Source of the DNA: Rosa chinensis
Taxonomy: Eukaryota > Streptophyta > Magnoliopsida > Rosales > Rosaceae
Reading direction: 5' to 3'
DNA length: 64,000 nucleotides
Assembly: GCF_002994745.2 (NCBI RefSeq)
Contig: NC_037093.1
Coordinates: 42,512,384-42,576,383 of the forward strand
Of the stretch, positions 11,177-22,800 are shown in pieces. Every line of letters starts with the position of its first letter. Position 1 is the stretch's first letter. The notes beneath the pieces are model-generated. The model saw only the letters and a list, made by a program, of their open reading frames with translations. It did not search any database and was not told the DNA's origin. Position numbers and translations under genes: made by a program.

Positions 11177-12330
11177 ATGGGTGGAGCATGATCCAATGGA
11201 GATATTGGAGAGTGTGACACTTTGTATGGCTATGGCTCTAGACAAAGCCACAGCCAACGGGCACAACATCGATGGTAGATTGAAGGCGATTGGGTTGACC
11301 AATCAGAGAGAGATCACTCTCGTTTGGAGCAAATCCACTGGCTGTCCTCTTTACAATGATGTTGTTTGGATGGATGCTGGTACCAGTTTTGTTTGCAGGT
11401 ACTTTGAAAATAACATCTGAAACCATTTATGGCAAGCTGGCTTTAATTTTCTTAATGCACAATTGTGAGCATGTTTGGATTAAGTAAATACAATTTCTTG
11501 TTGTAATTTTTGATTTCCTATGGAGAATAATGGTTGTGTGTTTGTGGTTGTTTTGCTGCCAGAAAAATTGGAGAAAGAATTATCTGGGGGAAGAACTCAT
11601 TTTTCAAAGATATTTAGGTGGCGTTCGGTAAGGTTTTCAAGTCATCTTTTTCATTTTATAAAATGAAAATGGCTTGAAAATGCGTTCGTTGGTCTGTTTT
11701 CAAAAATGCAGAAAATAATTTTTGAAAATAATTTTTTATTTTACTCGTAAAACAGGAAAACGACAAATAGACGTTTTCACCTTTTCATTCTCATATTTTA
11801 GAAAACATGGAGATATATTTTCCAAAACAAAGAAAAAAAGAATGTGCTCTCTTCTTCCATATTCTCATGTCTCTATCTTCTTCTTAGGTCTTTCTCTCAT
11901 CTCTAGTCGCAATCTTCTCTCGTTTTTGAAAATTGTTTTCGGAATAAGCTACCGGACACATTTTCTGATCTCAAAAATCCAATCTTGTTTTCTCGTTTTT
12001 ATTTTCAAAATCGGTTTTTGAAAAATCATTTTTAAAAACGTTACCGGACAAGCCCTTAGTTTGCCCATAAGCACCTATTTCAGTGCTATGAAGCTGCTAT
12101 GGTTGATGGAGAATGTTAATACTATTAAGAAGGCTATTAAATCAGGGGATGCTCTGTTTGGAACTATAGACACTTGGTTAATGTGGAAACTGTTGGTGTC
12201 ATGGGAGGGGTACATGTCACAGATGTCTCCAACGCATCACGCACTATGCTCATGAATCTCAAGACTCTTGAGTGAAATCAACCGACGTTGGAAACCTTGG
12301 GAATTTCGGCTAAAATACTCCCCAAAATTG
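11177..12330 (+). pseudogene. Glycerol kinase pseudogene (plus copy, two exon remnants)
   Basis: Exon remnant 1 (11177-11398) reads WVEHDPMEILESVTLCMAM, then AIGLTNQREITLVWSKSTG and WMDAGTS, with an AG acceptor and GT donor kept. The usual DARTS is DAGTS here, losing a conserved arginine. Exon remnant 2 (from 12061) reads PISTYFSAMKLLWLMENV and [14 protein letters not shown], then shifts frame where the NLTGG motif should be and hits a TGA in the MNLKTLEW equivalent. It overlaps in content with the minus copy at 9489-10141 (the [13 protein letters not shown] region is in both). A MITE-like element sits in the old intron. It joins copy B of the 355-bp duplication at about 12335. Not expected to give an active kinase. 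Confidence 0.85.
11618..12055. mobile_element. MITE-like element in the glycerol kinase pseudogene intron
   Basis: The ends are imperfect inverted repeats: GTGGCGTTCGGTAAGGTTTT on the left, and on the right the reverse complement reads GGGCTTGTCCGGTAACGTTT. TTAG lies just outside both ends (11614-11617, 12056-12059). There is no coding capacity. The superfamily is unresolved; the termini recall hAT-like MITEs of dicots. Confidence 0.55.
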
Positions 12331-12340
12331 GGTATTGGTG

Positions 12341-12695
12341 GCCAGTAGCTTACAACACCCAATATTAAACTATTTTTGCTATACCAATTAGATCTAAGCA
12401 CCTTTAGAATCATCCTAACACTGCAAAATTACTCTAGAATAATATTCAGGATTAAAATATATATATATATATATATATATATCTTGGTACACGAATCTAT
12501 CAGCAAATCAAATTATTGGTTAAGTACTTAAGTAAATCCTAGAAGTTTCAAAGTCTTGGTGCACTTTCTTTTAAAATATATATCTTTGAACCATGGACTC
12601 TCTTTATTACTAATCGATAATTTATAATTTATATGACTATTCAAAGTTTTACGGTAATGGATAATTTTACTATAGTTTAAAAATGTAGCTATATA
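12341..12695 (+). repeat. Direct duplication, copy B (about 355 bp)
   Basis: Partner of the block at 10540-10895, same orientation, including the AT microsatellite (12456-12482) and the CGATAATTTATAATTTATATG stretch near 12616. The start of the repeat abuts the end of the glycerol kinase exon remnant. Confidence 0.85.
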
Positions 12696-12699
12696 TAGC

Positions 12700-13849
12700 T
12701 TGTAAGTTTCATTAGGCCCTGTTTGGTTGACCGGAATGTTACAGTAGGAAAAGATATTGGTAAATTGTGGTAATAGAAAGACTAACGAAAAAATTTTGAG
12801 CATAATGAAAATGATAAAATAGTTTTGCCTATTTACTCTTTGCTTATTACTTGTGCAATTTCACCTTTTAGTTACTTATTTAAAATTTGTTATTTAAATA
12901 AATAGTGCTTTAACTTATTTCTTTGAATTAGAATTTGATTAGAGCTTGTAATTTTTAAGTAAATAGGATTTGGATTTCATCTTTGTAACGTTGAGTTTAT
13001 TCACTCTTCACAGGTAGGCTCATCTGATTGGATACGATGTCTAGGTAAGATTTGAATGAGAGAAGTGTATTCAAGTGAGTTTCGGCTCCACCAAAATCTC
13101 TTCTTACTCTTATCTAGTCGTATTTTATGAGGAGTTACCGAATGGTTGAGTGTTTGACAACACCCAAATTTGGATTCCTTTTCCCTTTTTCTTTTCTACT
13201 CACAAATTCTAATTTGAGTTCTAATTTTCTAGAAATTGTTAAAGTTCAAATTTTATTAGTTTGTTTTGTTTTGAGATGAGGAACATTGGACCTTGTTAAT
13301 GTCCTTAAACTTAAACCCAGATTGGCGAACTCTAAATCAAAGAAAGGATAAATCAAGATGAAGAAATTTGGGATTGTTAGGAGTTTTGGCCGAGAAGATG
13401 CTAGTGTGCAAATATCCAAGTGTGAGGTTCCTTCGGTTCTTGATGCATGGAGCTTAATGGATGGCAAGTGCCAAACATGGCCTTGTAAGGTTATCACCAT
13501 AGGAAATGTGCATTATGGAGCATAAAGGGGATCTTCAAAGAGTTTGCGCTTTCTAGCGTCTCACTTTTATCTTTCCTAGTATGAATTGTGTGTTTATATA
13601 TTTATGTTAATAAATTTGTGGCTTCAAGAGGTTTGGATAGATATTTCACCCTTGGTCAAAGGATAAGATACAAAAGATTTAGCTTTTGTTGAAAGGATTA
13701 TCCAAAGTTCAAGTGTGAGGTGGCTACCCATATTATCTTGCCATGTAGTTAGTTTAATTGTTTTGATGATAGTCTTGGCCTTTGATGATGCATGCTCCCC
13801 AAAATGTTGATAGAATCTTAATAGCTTCATTATACATTAAGGACTATAT
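12700..13849. other. Repeat-derived spacer without recognisable gene
   Basis: Begins with GGCCCTGTTTGGTTGACCGG at about 12716, a common plant MITE terminus whose partner I did not find. The rest is AT-rich with short frames. Text such as AAGTGTGAGG around 13415 recalls Gypsy non-coding DNA. Confidence 0.4.
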
Positions 13850-14880
13850 GATGTTTTAAGTGTGAGGTGCTTGTTTGGCCATTGTTAATTGTTAAGAAAT
13901 TGTGTTGACTAGCATTAGGAAGTTTTTATTTTGTCCTAAGCTTCGTACGTGTTTCACAATTGTTCATAACAGCACATTGAGGACAATGTGTGATTTGTGA
14001 GGTGTAAGGCTAAGTAATTCCATTCCTAATCCTCTGTTTTCTTTTCATTTTCTTATTGAAAAATCCATAAAAATTGAAAATTTTGAAAATTCCAAAAGGA
14101 TTTTGGCTTGGTTGCATAGTTCCAAAATAGAGAAATAACCCCTGAGGATGAAACCGAACTTATGTCTAATTGGTTTGATTGATTTTGAGCATGTTTAGCA
14201 ATCGATTGAAGATCAATGCTTATTTAATAAATGAATTTGGCATTTTGTGCTCACGTGCATTTAAACTCATATTGCCTATGTCATTTTAGATGCATTCATG
14301 TGGGAAAAATAATGACCAAATTTGTTGAAACTATCTATGCCTAATTATGTGAGCTTTTGAGCCTAAGAGAGTGCATACATAGTCAAAATGCACTAGTTCT
14401 TTCATTGTGTGATCAATTCATTGCATATGTAATCTAGAACTTGCTCCAAATCTTTCAAGATTTTATATCAAGCATGAGTTATTATTGGGGAAGACCAAGG
14501 CATTAAGAATCCACCATGGCCAAATAGCTTTTGTCCTTTAAAATGAAAATTCATTAGTAAGCCAATTTGAGCCTTTGTAAAATGTGTTAGCCTTTTCATT
14601 TCTTCACCACCATAAAATGTCTACCTTTTAAAAACTTAAACACTTTTCCTACCCTTTCTAAGCCAAGTGGTAAGCAATGTGAGTCCTATTATTAGTTTGG
14701 TGCTTGTAAATGGGTTGGATGATATTACAAAAGAATAAGTGTGAGGTGTGGTAGAATATTTGTCTGTGTGAGCTACGGGTTGTAGCCAAGAAAAGAAAAT
14801 GGGTGACCCTAGAAACATATTCAAAGATATCAAAAGAATTATTCAAGTCAATATGGACTAGGGTCACCAAAGAAAAGAAA
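13850..14880 (+). mobile_element. Gypsy spacer remnant (pol-to-3'LTR region)
   Basis: Contains CACATTGAGGACAATGTG near 13975 and ACAAAAGAATAAGTGTGAGG near 14727. The complement of the spacer in the Gypsy element at 34063-46452 carries the same landmarks (ACATTGAGGACAATGTTGG near 39085 and ACAAAAGAATAAGTGTGGG near 38385). The order is the same, so this is a decayed piece of a related Gypsy element in plus orientation. No LTR or coding part was recognised here. Confidence 0.6.
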
Positions 14881-14888
14881 ATTAAAAA

Positions 14889-14914
14889 ATATATATATAT
14901 ATATATATATATAT
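14889..14914. repeat. AT microsatellite
   Basis: Pure AT dinucleotide run directly before the proposed short Copia LTR. Confidence 0.9.
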
Positions 14915-15111
14915 TGTTAAAGGAAAAGCACATTATGTGCCTTCGTCAAAGAAACAGACGAAGAGGGAATCAAGCAATTACAAATCATAGCTCAATCAGC
15001 ATTTAGTATCATCAATGTAATTGATATTTCCGTTGTAATCTTATCCCTATATAATTAAAGGGGTTATGAATGAAATGAGTAGACCAATTCCAATCCATTT
15101 TTACTTTTACA
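14915..15111 (+). repeat. Probable 5' LTR of a short-LTR Copia element
   Basis: Starts TGTTAAAGG and ends TTTTACA, about 197 bp, with a TATA-like CCCTATATAATTA near 15045. It is followed by AGTTATCAGCACGC, which sits where a primer binding site is expected. A Copia gag follows downstream. No 3' LTR was found in the window, so the boundaries are inferred. Confidence 0.55.
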
Positions 15112-16745
15112 AGTTATCAGCACGCTCAGAGCAAATAGCCGAGAAAACAAAATCCTAGTTTTCGAAAAAAACCCTAAATTTTTTTTTCCCTTCTGCCACA
15201 CACAAAAAAAAAAATCTTTTCTCTTCCCCGTCCAGACCGGTCTCACCCCTCCGGCTTCACTTCATCGGCCTCCAGCCCTACCGCCAACCCAGCGCGCACA
15301 CACCGCGCCCCTCCACAAGCCTCTGCCCAACCCAGGCGCCCCTGCCCAGCCCAGGCGCTCGATCCACTGCCACGGTGCGCGCTCATCCCAGCGCACTGCT
15401 ACCCTTCCAGGTCGATCCGCCTGAAAACATCACTCCACCGGACGCTCGCGCCTGCTGCCTTTCCAGATCGATCCGGACACCAGCCCGCATCACCGCATCA
15501 GTCCACCGTCGTAGCACCTAGATCGGAATCATCCGCTCCCCACTATTGCAGCACCCACATCGACGACGACATAGCAGCTCACTCGTCCCCCGTCCCCATT
15601 AGCCCACACGGGCCTCAGCCTCCATGCAAAACATCCATTGCTGCAGACCAGTAGGGAAGAAGAAGACACGAAGAAAAAGAGGGAAAAAAAGAAAGAGAAA
15701 GAAGGAAAAAAAAAACAAGAAAAAAAAAAAAAAACCTGTGACCCAGCCCAGAAAAGAAAAACTGCGGCCCAAGAAAAAAAAAAGAGGAAAAAAAAAATAT
15801 AGAAACAGGCCACCCGGCCTAGAAAAAAAAAACAATAAAAGAAAAGACCCAGCCCACTGCTTAAGCAGGCCTTGCGGCCCAGAGAAAAAAAGAGAGGCCC
15901 TGCGGCCCAGACAAGAAAAAAGAAAGAATAGGCCTGCAGCCCAGAAAAAAAAAAGAAAAAAAAGCAAAAGAAAAAAAAACAAGGCCCACTGCTGAAAAAA
16001 AAAGTAAGCAGCCCAGTTTTTCTCAAGTCCAAAAACATTGCTACGCACGCCTGCATCAACACGCGCGTGTACTAGGATTGTTTTATTTTCTCCAAACCAA
16101 GTATGTTCTCTTTTATTTATTTAATTTCATACTATGATATATTTGATTATTTATAATTAGAACTTTTGAGCATGTTTAGTTAGATAATTTTGATTCTTTG
16201 AAGCATGACTTGTTATTTATGTTTTACATAATTATATTTAAGCATGTTATGCTATTGTTTATACTTTATTTTGAACATGCCATATATATTTTATTATATA
16301 TTATTTATGCAATTGTGAGCATGTTTTGTGAATTTTATTTACGCTCATATAATTATTCCTAAGCATACCTTCATATTATGCTATTGTTTTTATTTTATTT
16401 TATGTATGATACATTATTGCTAATTATTATGTGTAGTATATAATTTATTGTATATGTGTGAAATTTGAGCATGCCATGTAGTTTATTTCTTATATATGCT
16501 ATGTTTAAATGTGTTATGCTTATTTTTAGAATGCTATACAACATATAAACTCCATTTTGCCATGATAATGAAAATTCATGCGCATTATACACACACTTAC
16601 TGTGATAAAGTATTTTCACATAGTATCAAAAAAAATGTGACCATTACGAATCTTGGTCTTGAAATCTAATTCATACGTTTGGACAATAATTCACGCGGAT
16701 GTCTTTATGACTGCGTAATTTATTTCTTCTCTCTTGTTTATGTAG
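15112..16745 (+). other. Copia leader with purine-rich low-complexity block
   Basis: Untranslated leader between the proposed LTR and gag. 15240-15600 is C-rich. 15640-16015 alternates A/G-rich tracts with GC cores such as TGCGGCCCAG and GGCCTGCAGCCCAG. 16080-16740 is AT-rich. The long frames across the purine block are products of base bias and not genes. Confidence 0.6.
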
Positions 16746-17354
16746 ATGGTTGATCCAACTCGACCTGAGTTTGACATTTTGGACTCAGACGGACTTGAGT
16801 ACCATCGTTGGGTTTCCGATATGGAAACTGCCTTTGTGGCAAAAGACTACACTGCCACCATTACTGACCCCAAAGATGATGAACTATCTCATAAGGTGAA
16901 AGCAGATGCCTTAATGTTTCTGAGGCGACATATTGATCCTAGCCTACGCTGGGAGTACCTTCAGTTGAAGACACCCAAAGAATTGTGGGATGCCCTTAAA
17001 GGACGTTTTGGGAACATTCATGACACTTTACTCCCAGAACTAGCTATTCAGTGGAATGGAATCCGCTTGCTTGACTATAAAAAGGTCAGTGACTTCAACA
17101 AGGACATGTTGCGCTTAAATGCACGTATCAATTTTTGTGGAAGGGAAATCACAGAAGATGATATGATCTACAAAACTCTTACCACCTTTTCTAATTCAGC
17201 TTTTATACTAGCGAACCAGTATCAGTTGGATTATAACAACAAAAGAATCACAACCTTCAATAAGTTGATAAGCCTACTGCAAGTGGCTGAGAGACATAAT
17301 GAGATTCTCTTGAACAACAATGTCAGGCCCACTGGGACAAAGAAAATTCCCTAG
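16746..17354 (+). pseudogene. Copia Gag (UBN2-type) remnant with premature stop
   Basis: A 202-codon frame starting MVDPTRPEFDILDSDG. It reads like the capsid part of a plant Ty1/Copia Gag: EYHRWVSDMETAF, ADALMFLRRHIDPSLRWEY, LKTPKELWDALKGRF, DMIYKTLTTF and ITTFNKLISLLQVAERHNEIL. It ends at a TAG (17352-17354). The same frame then continues AHYGKMKGEKNSN to about 17460, so the stop is probably a mutation inside Gag. No zinc knuckle, protease, integrase or reverse transcriptase follows, so the element is deleted downstream. Confidence 0.8.
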
Positions 17355-17460
17355 GCTCATTATGGAAAAATGAAAGGTGAAAAGAACTCCAATGCAAAGG
17401 GGTTTAGACGTGTTGATCCCTACCGTGTTGAATCTATGGATTTCCCCAATTTAAAATCAT

Positions 17461-18312
17461 AGAAAGTAGAAACGAGATGAAAAACTGCTCTAATTTCTCA
17501 CAACCCAAATAGATGTTAAAGAAGTCAAACTTTACCTCTATATTACCTTGTTAAGTTTATTTAGCTGAATTGTTCGATTCAAGTTAACTTTAAATTTTCC
17601 TGGTCATGGTTATGGGAGCATATGCTATATGTCGGTAGATTATTCATCAAATTACAAATAGTTTAATACAATGCATCATTAGATTTATGGATTTGGTTTA
17701 AGTATGGTTTTAGCCTATGAAATTTGGTTTCAGTTTAGCATCAATACACTGATCTTTTTTTTTTTTTTTTTTTGCAGGAAGATAAATCCTAATACATTAT
17801 ATAAATGGTTGAATAAAGAAAATAAAGAAGTCTGCTTGCCTATAGAAAACCTAAAACCCAGAAAAACAACATAGAAGGAGAAAATCTGTTGGAGAGAAAT
17901 GTTGGGTGTCTCCTTGGACATAACAACAGATAGGAGTAATACCAGATATGTAAACTCATTGAAGTATAAGAGGACTATGCTTAATGGAATCTACAGAATT
18001 ATTTATCCTATTATTATAGTCATGTTGATTACTGAGGAAATAGTGGCATTGACAGTGAATGGTTCTCATATACAAAGATTCACAAAGAAGTTGAAAAAGT
18101 TTACCATCTTTGAGGATAATTGAACATATAGTGATTTCTGTTGTCAATTAGACATGTTAGCACTATGTCCCAAAATGATGCTTTAAAGAACCATTTTAGG
18201 ATTTCAAAATAGTCTCATTTCACTGCAAATACATATACTAACCCCTCCTTGTTTTGCCTCCAATTGTTTTGCCGACAAGATAGACAGAAACAAACAGATA
18301 TAGAGATATATA
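17461..18312. other. No gene recognised
   Basis: AT-rich sequence with a poly-T run near 17755-17774. A 74-codon frame at 17899-18123 resembles nothing I know. Confidence 0.5.
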
Positions 18313-18830
18313 TGAAGTTCAAGGCCTTTCTTAACTACAGAGAATGGTTTGAATCTTTTAGAAAAGAGGTTCTTAATAACACTAGACAAGATGGGAAAGA
18401 TATGCCATCTCTTCCTCAACAGAGACCGTGTTTTCTTCCTCTACAACCTTCTCAATGGCAATGGAATTCAATCCGTTGCTCAGTTTAGCAAAGAAGCTCT
18501 TTTAGATGACTATCGCATCACTAGCCGGTATGACGACTGCATTGCCTTTACACTAGACATTTCTCTTCTGCACCATGCTCTTCGTAGCAGTGTCAGCATA
18601 TGTACTGAGTTTGGAAATGGGCCAATAGCCAATTGCCTACAGATTAAATTAGCAAAGAAGCTTACAAAACACAAAGATCGTGTTTTCCTTAATTACCTTT
18701 GAGACCAAGGGTCAAAATCACAGTAATCCAAGACATACCAATCTCATCACCTTTGTGGATCGGATGAGGCATGTTGGTGATCTCTTACGGAGCTATATGC
18801 AATACTTATCAGTATGCAGTGGAGACTTCC
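18313..18830 (+). pseudogene. HUS1: HUS1-like checkpoint clamp subunit, intron-less pseudogene
   Basis: Starts MKFKAFL, then after a frameshift reads LNLLEKRFLITLDKMGKICH, FFLYNLLNGNGIQSVAQFS, DDYRITSRYDDCIAFTLDI and LHHALRSSVSICTEFGNGP, continuing to KLAKKLTKH. This follows the N-terminal half of plant HUS1, part of the 9-1-1 DNA damage clamp (RAD9-RAD1-HUS1). After further frameshifts come FETKG, VIQDIPISSPL and FVDRMRHVGDLL, with sequence missing between them, so several family blocks are joined without introns. Absence of introns, at least two frameshifts and a deletion indicate a retrocopy that has decayed. The C-terminal third is missing. No poly-A tail or target duplication was confirmed. 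Confidence 0.8.
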
Positions 18831-19308
18831 TGTAATTAACCAAGGGTCAGCTAAAGGACTTTGGTGGGTTTACCATATCTACTCAAGTTTAGAACTTGGA
18901 AGTAGTCAATCTATATGATATGTGTCTAGAAAAATTACTTATGATTCTGGTAGAGCTTTATTTTACCAATCATGTTGTAGACCATGTTTAATGTTCATAA
19001 CTTACATGCTCTCTTATGACGGTACATTGTGATTCATAAAAGTGGAGTTGGCTTTCTCCTTTTGTCATTGTTCGCTCATTTTTCTGCTTATAACTTGCCT
19101 ACCAGGTACCATTAGCAACAAGAAAGTTACTAGTTGTTAACATGAATACATAAAGAGTGGATGTATGTTATCCGAACCATGTGTTCAAACTGAAGTCGGA
19201 GACAGTGATCTCTTACAGAGCTATATGCCATACCATTTTGATATATGGTGTTCTAACATGCTTGTAGTTTCTTTCACATTTTACACTCATGAGAACTATG
19301 GGAGCAAA
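18831..19308. other. Flank between HUS1 retrocopy and LTR retrotransposon
   Basis: No gene seen. A phrase like TGATCTCTTACAGAGCTATATGC at about 19206 echoes the end of the HUS1 copy near 18778, suggesting a local short duplication. Confidence 0.45.
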
Positions 19309-19794
19309 TGTAAGACTAAAATGGACTTTATCATTAGTTTACATCGAGTCATCAACAACTTACCAATTTACGCAGAATAAGTAATTGGAGAATCTTGAGA
19401 CTTTAATCCGATATTTTATTTATGGTGTATCCACGTAAATTATGGAGAAATCTAATATGACATGGTTATTAAGTTAACCTAAAATGATATGCAATTACAA
19501 TAGAGATTTGGACTTGAATTGTTTCCTTTATGGGAGGTTACAGAATATCCAATTCTCTATATAAAGCTTGGGTCCCTGCACTCTCTCATATGCTCTCGGT
19601 AATACAGTCTCTTGCCCCATACAAAGAATACCAAATATTGAGATGCAGTGCAGAAGACTTAGGCTTGGATTGAGTGACCATTCAGTTTAAAGGTTCATGA
19701 TCCATTTCTAATTTATTTCTTGTTCTTATTTTTATACAATTGTATCTGTATTCCTTGTGAAGCGATTTAATAGTTTTTTCTGTTTAAGTTTACA
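19309..19794 (+). repeat. 5' LTR of the LARD-like element
   Basis: 486 bp, TG...CA ends, with CTCTATATAAAGC near 19557 as the likely TATA box of the element's promoter. Confidence 0.93.
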
Positions 19795-19796
19795 TG

Positions 19797-19809
19797 TGGT
19801 ATCAGAGCC
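19797..19809 (+). promoter_or_regulatory. Primer binding site (initiator Met tRNA type)
   Basis: TGGTATCAGAGCC lies two bases after the 5' LTR, the usual plant primer site complementary to the 3' end of initiator methionine tRNA. Confidence 0.9.
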
Positions 19810-22800
19810 ACCTTCACAAAATATAGATCATTGTCGATATTCATTTTTACAGTAACAAGAAAATGGTTTTTACATAAACCCTAGCCTGGAAACTAACTAC
19901 AGATTGAGTTTGTCATTATATATATATTCTTTTTAATTTTAATGTGTATTTCTTCTTTTGATGCGAGGAAACCAAAAACTGGTTCGACTCTATTTCTGCA
20001 CAACGAACCAAAGAAGTAGATGATCTAGCCTATAATTGGATATAGAGTTGAACCAGATGAAACCCAATACTATCCCCGTGGACTGTGATGGAAACAAACT
20101 AATGTCAAGGGGACAGTGTGATCGAAATCTTATGCGGGATCTGACAACGATGATGAGTCGAAACGTCATGCAATCCCAAATTCAGAAAGCTGGAATGAAC
20201 AGATAAGCAAATTTATATTGCTTTTGTTTTGAAGTCTTATACTCTTTAAAATGCCGATATTGAGATATTCTGCACAGTTTATTATTGTCAAGCTTGGTTT
20301 TGGATTGTGGTTCCTCAATGAAGGAAAACATGTGTCTGTGCATATAAATTTATTGAATTAACTGATGATCAGGGGTATGAGTCTATCTTTGAGATCAGCA
20401 AATGACTATTTGCAATTGGAAAACCATTTGTCCTTGATCAAGAACACAATTGAGAACATGTGTTCTTACGGTTGTTTCTTTGTTTCTTGCATTTGCACAT
20501 ACTAAATGATTTTTCAGCATGGAAAGAATGAAATGTGTTTTTAAAAATATGCTACTGATTACTTCACATTATGAATATATATCAGTGAAAGCCTAGATTT
20601 TTTTTTTTTATTCTCCTTATCAGATAATTATTAAGGCTAAGTATCCTAATTTGGTTTCTGACCGATTGAAAATATTTATATGCTGTGTATTTGATTGTTA
20701 TTGATGCAATCGTATCTTGCAATTAAAGCAGCTTGTTTAATATAAACATTAGTTTTGTATCAATATTGATATACGGATTGTTGATGCTTTTGATTATTAC
20801 TGAGAACAGTAGTAACTAATTGGTTGATTGAGATTTTGGCCTAAGTTCAATCCTACATTATTTTGAAGAACGCAGGAGTTATATATGTATCAATCGTACA
20901 TAAGGCCATGTCCTTGTTTTGGCAAGGCTTATGACTATGGATCTTTTAATATAGTATATTCATGCCAATACTCGCATATTTGCATTTTACACTTTCTGAC
21001 AAACAGTACGAATTGATCATCTTAATCTGGGCAAACAGCCATTGTGTATTTGCAATTGCATAGGGATTGCTTCTTTTACACATGAATATTCTGTTCAGGT
21101 ATTATATGTTGTTTATAAGCATGATTGCAAATGTGTATGACTGAATAGATGGACTAATTGATAGCTTGGTAACTGAGGAAGTAATGTCTTATCAAGAACG
21201 CATTATAAGAAAGACCAAATCTAGGTCCTGTTTTCTTGAAACTGGGGCTGCTGAAATTACTAATTTTTGGGACTTCATTGAATTTTGTCTTGTACATGAT
21301 TATATCCGGGGTTGGGACATAAATAAATTGTCAATCAAAATTATAAGATCATTGACATGTTCTTACCCACTGCAAATTTGAATTCTTCATGTATTTACCG
21401 AGGATCATTGTGGAACTTGCAATCCAACGTACATTTGAATATGCATGAGTAAAATATATATCTTCTGGTTATTTATTCTCCTGTTAGAGGTAATTACATG
21501 ATAAAGTTTGCATGTCAGGCTTCCTTTCTATGATGTAGTTGTAAGGAAACTTGGATCTCTCTTGGTTTCCTTCATAGTGTCTTGAAAAATTGATTGTGGA
21601 GGTTCTCCTTGTTGATTAATTGTTATATTACAAAACGAAGAAACCACATTTCCTCAAGACTAATGACGATATTTTTTTACCATCAAGAGTATGTTTTTAG
21701 ACATTTAAAAGGATTTCTGAAAATTCTTTTGTGCAATGTTGAGTTCTGCTATACGTGAAACTGCAAATGGCAGTGGATGTACTTTTATAGAGGATGACTG
21801 CATAACAGGCACTTGGACTATTTATGATAAATAGTATTACTGTTTGCAGAAACTTGGCCGAACTATTCTATTTTGTTGTTGGTAAAAATATTTGTTATTT
21901 TATACAGTGAGCATGATTGTAAGTTACATGCATGATTACTAGAAACTAGTATAGTTGTTTTTGCTTGCTTCAAAATTGCCGGCTATTTGAGTGAAGTGTA
22001 CGTCACCCAAGTGCTAGTTAATAGGGTAATGGTAGCTTAATTCCATTGGAAATACAGAACATGAAGGAATGATCCCAAATGAAGATCATGATATTTTGAG
22101 AACCAATGTGAAGGGTTTGCTACCATGAAATGAACATGCCGAATATGTTTCCATGGCAAGCTGTGATGCATATGTATGCATATTCCCCTTATATGTATTG
22201 TTTTGTTTTTGGTCAGGCTATGTACGTACGTATTCATATACATACATTCAGGGGTTATATTGCATATGTGTTTTTTTTTTTTTTTTTACTCTTTACATGC
22301 TCTCAGCTGAAAATAAAACCAAAATCTGGTTAACGCTTGTCTCTATCTTATACTTAAAAGTTTATAATTTATGACTTATTTGGCCAACAAATGGGTACAA
22401 ATGCTAGGCTCATGAAGTTTATAATATGTCATATGAATGTATCTGTTATTGGATACACATCTGTTATTGTGCGGTGCACAAGTTGGGCTCACGAAGTTCA
22501 GATGATTATGCATCAGTTTCCTTCAATGCATATCCTCTGGTTTTTCCTTCTAAGAATTGTTATAAGCTGAAGGATTCATATGACTAATCATATGAATGAG
22601 TTTATTGTCGTGGAATTATATTTTAAGGCTATTTTTGATGTATGATATGAAGTCCTTTTAATGAATTTATATCATGAACTTGGATAAAGATATGTTCTAT
22701 TCATTTTCTGTTGTGTAATAAATCAAGTTTAGCATAAAAGTGTTAATGTCTGATTTTGAATTATCTTGCAAAGGAGAACTTGACTACTCTACGTTGTTAG

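Noticed and set aside
12716..12740. GGCCCTGTTTGG terminus of a hAT-type MITE.
   Set aside because: Only one end seen; no partner or target duplication.
15529..16062. Long frames (minus Phe-rich, plus Lys-rich) across the purine block.
   Set aside because: They arise from base composition on a low-complexity leader; several overlapping frames are equally open.
17899..18123. 74-codon plus frame beside the HUS1 retrocopy.
   Set aside because: No resemblance to known proteins and typical of AT-rich chance frames.
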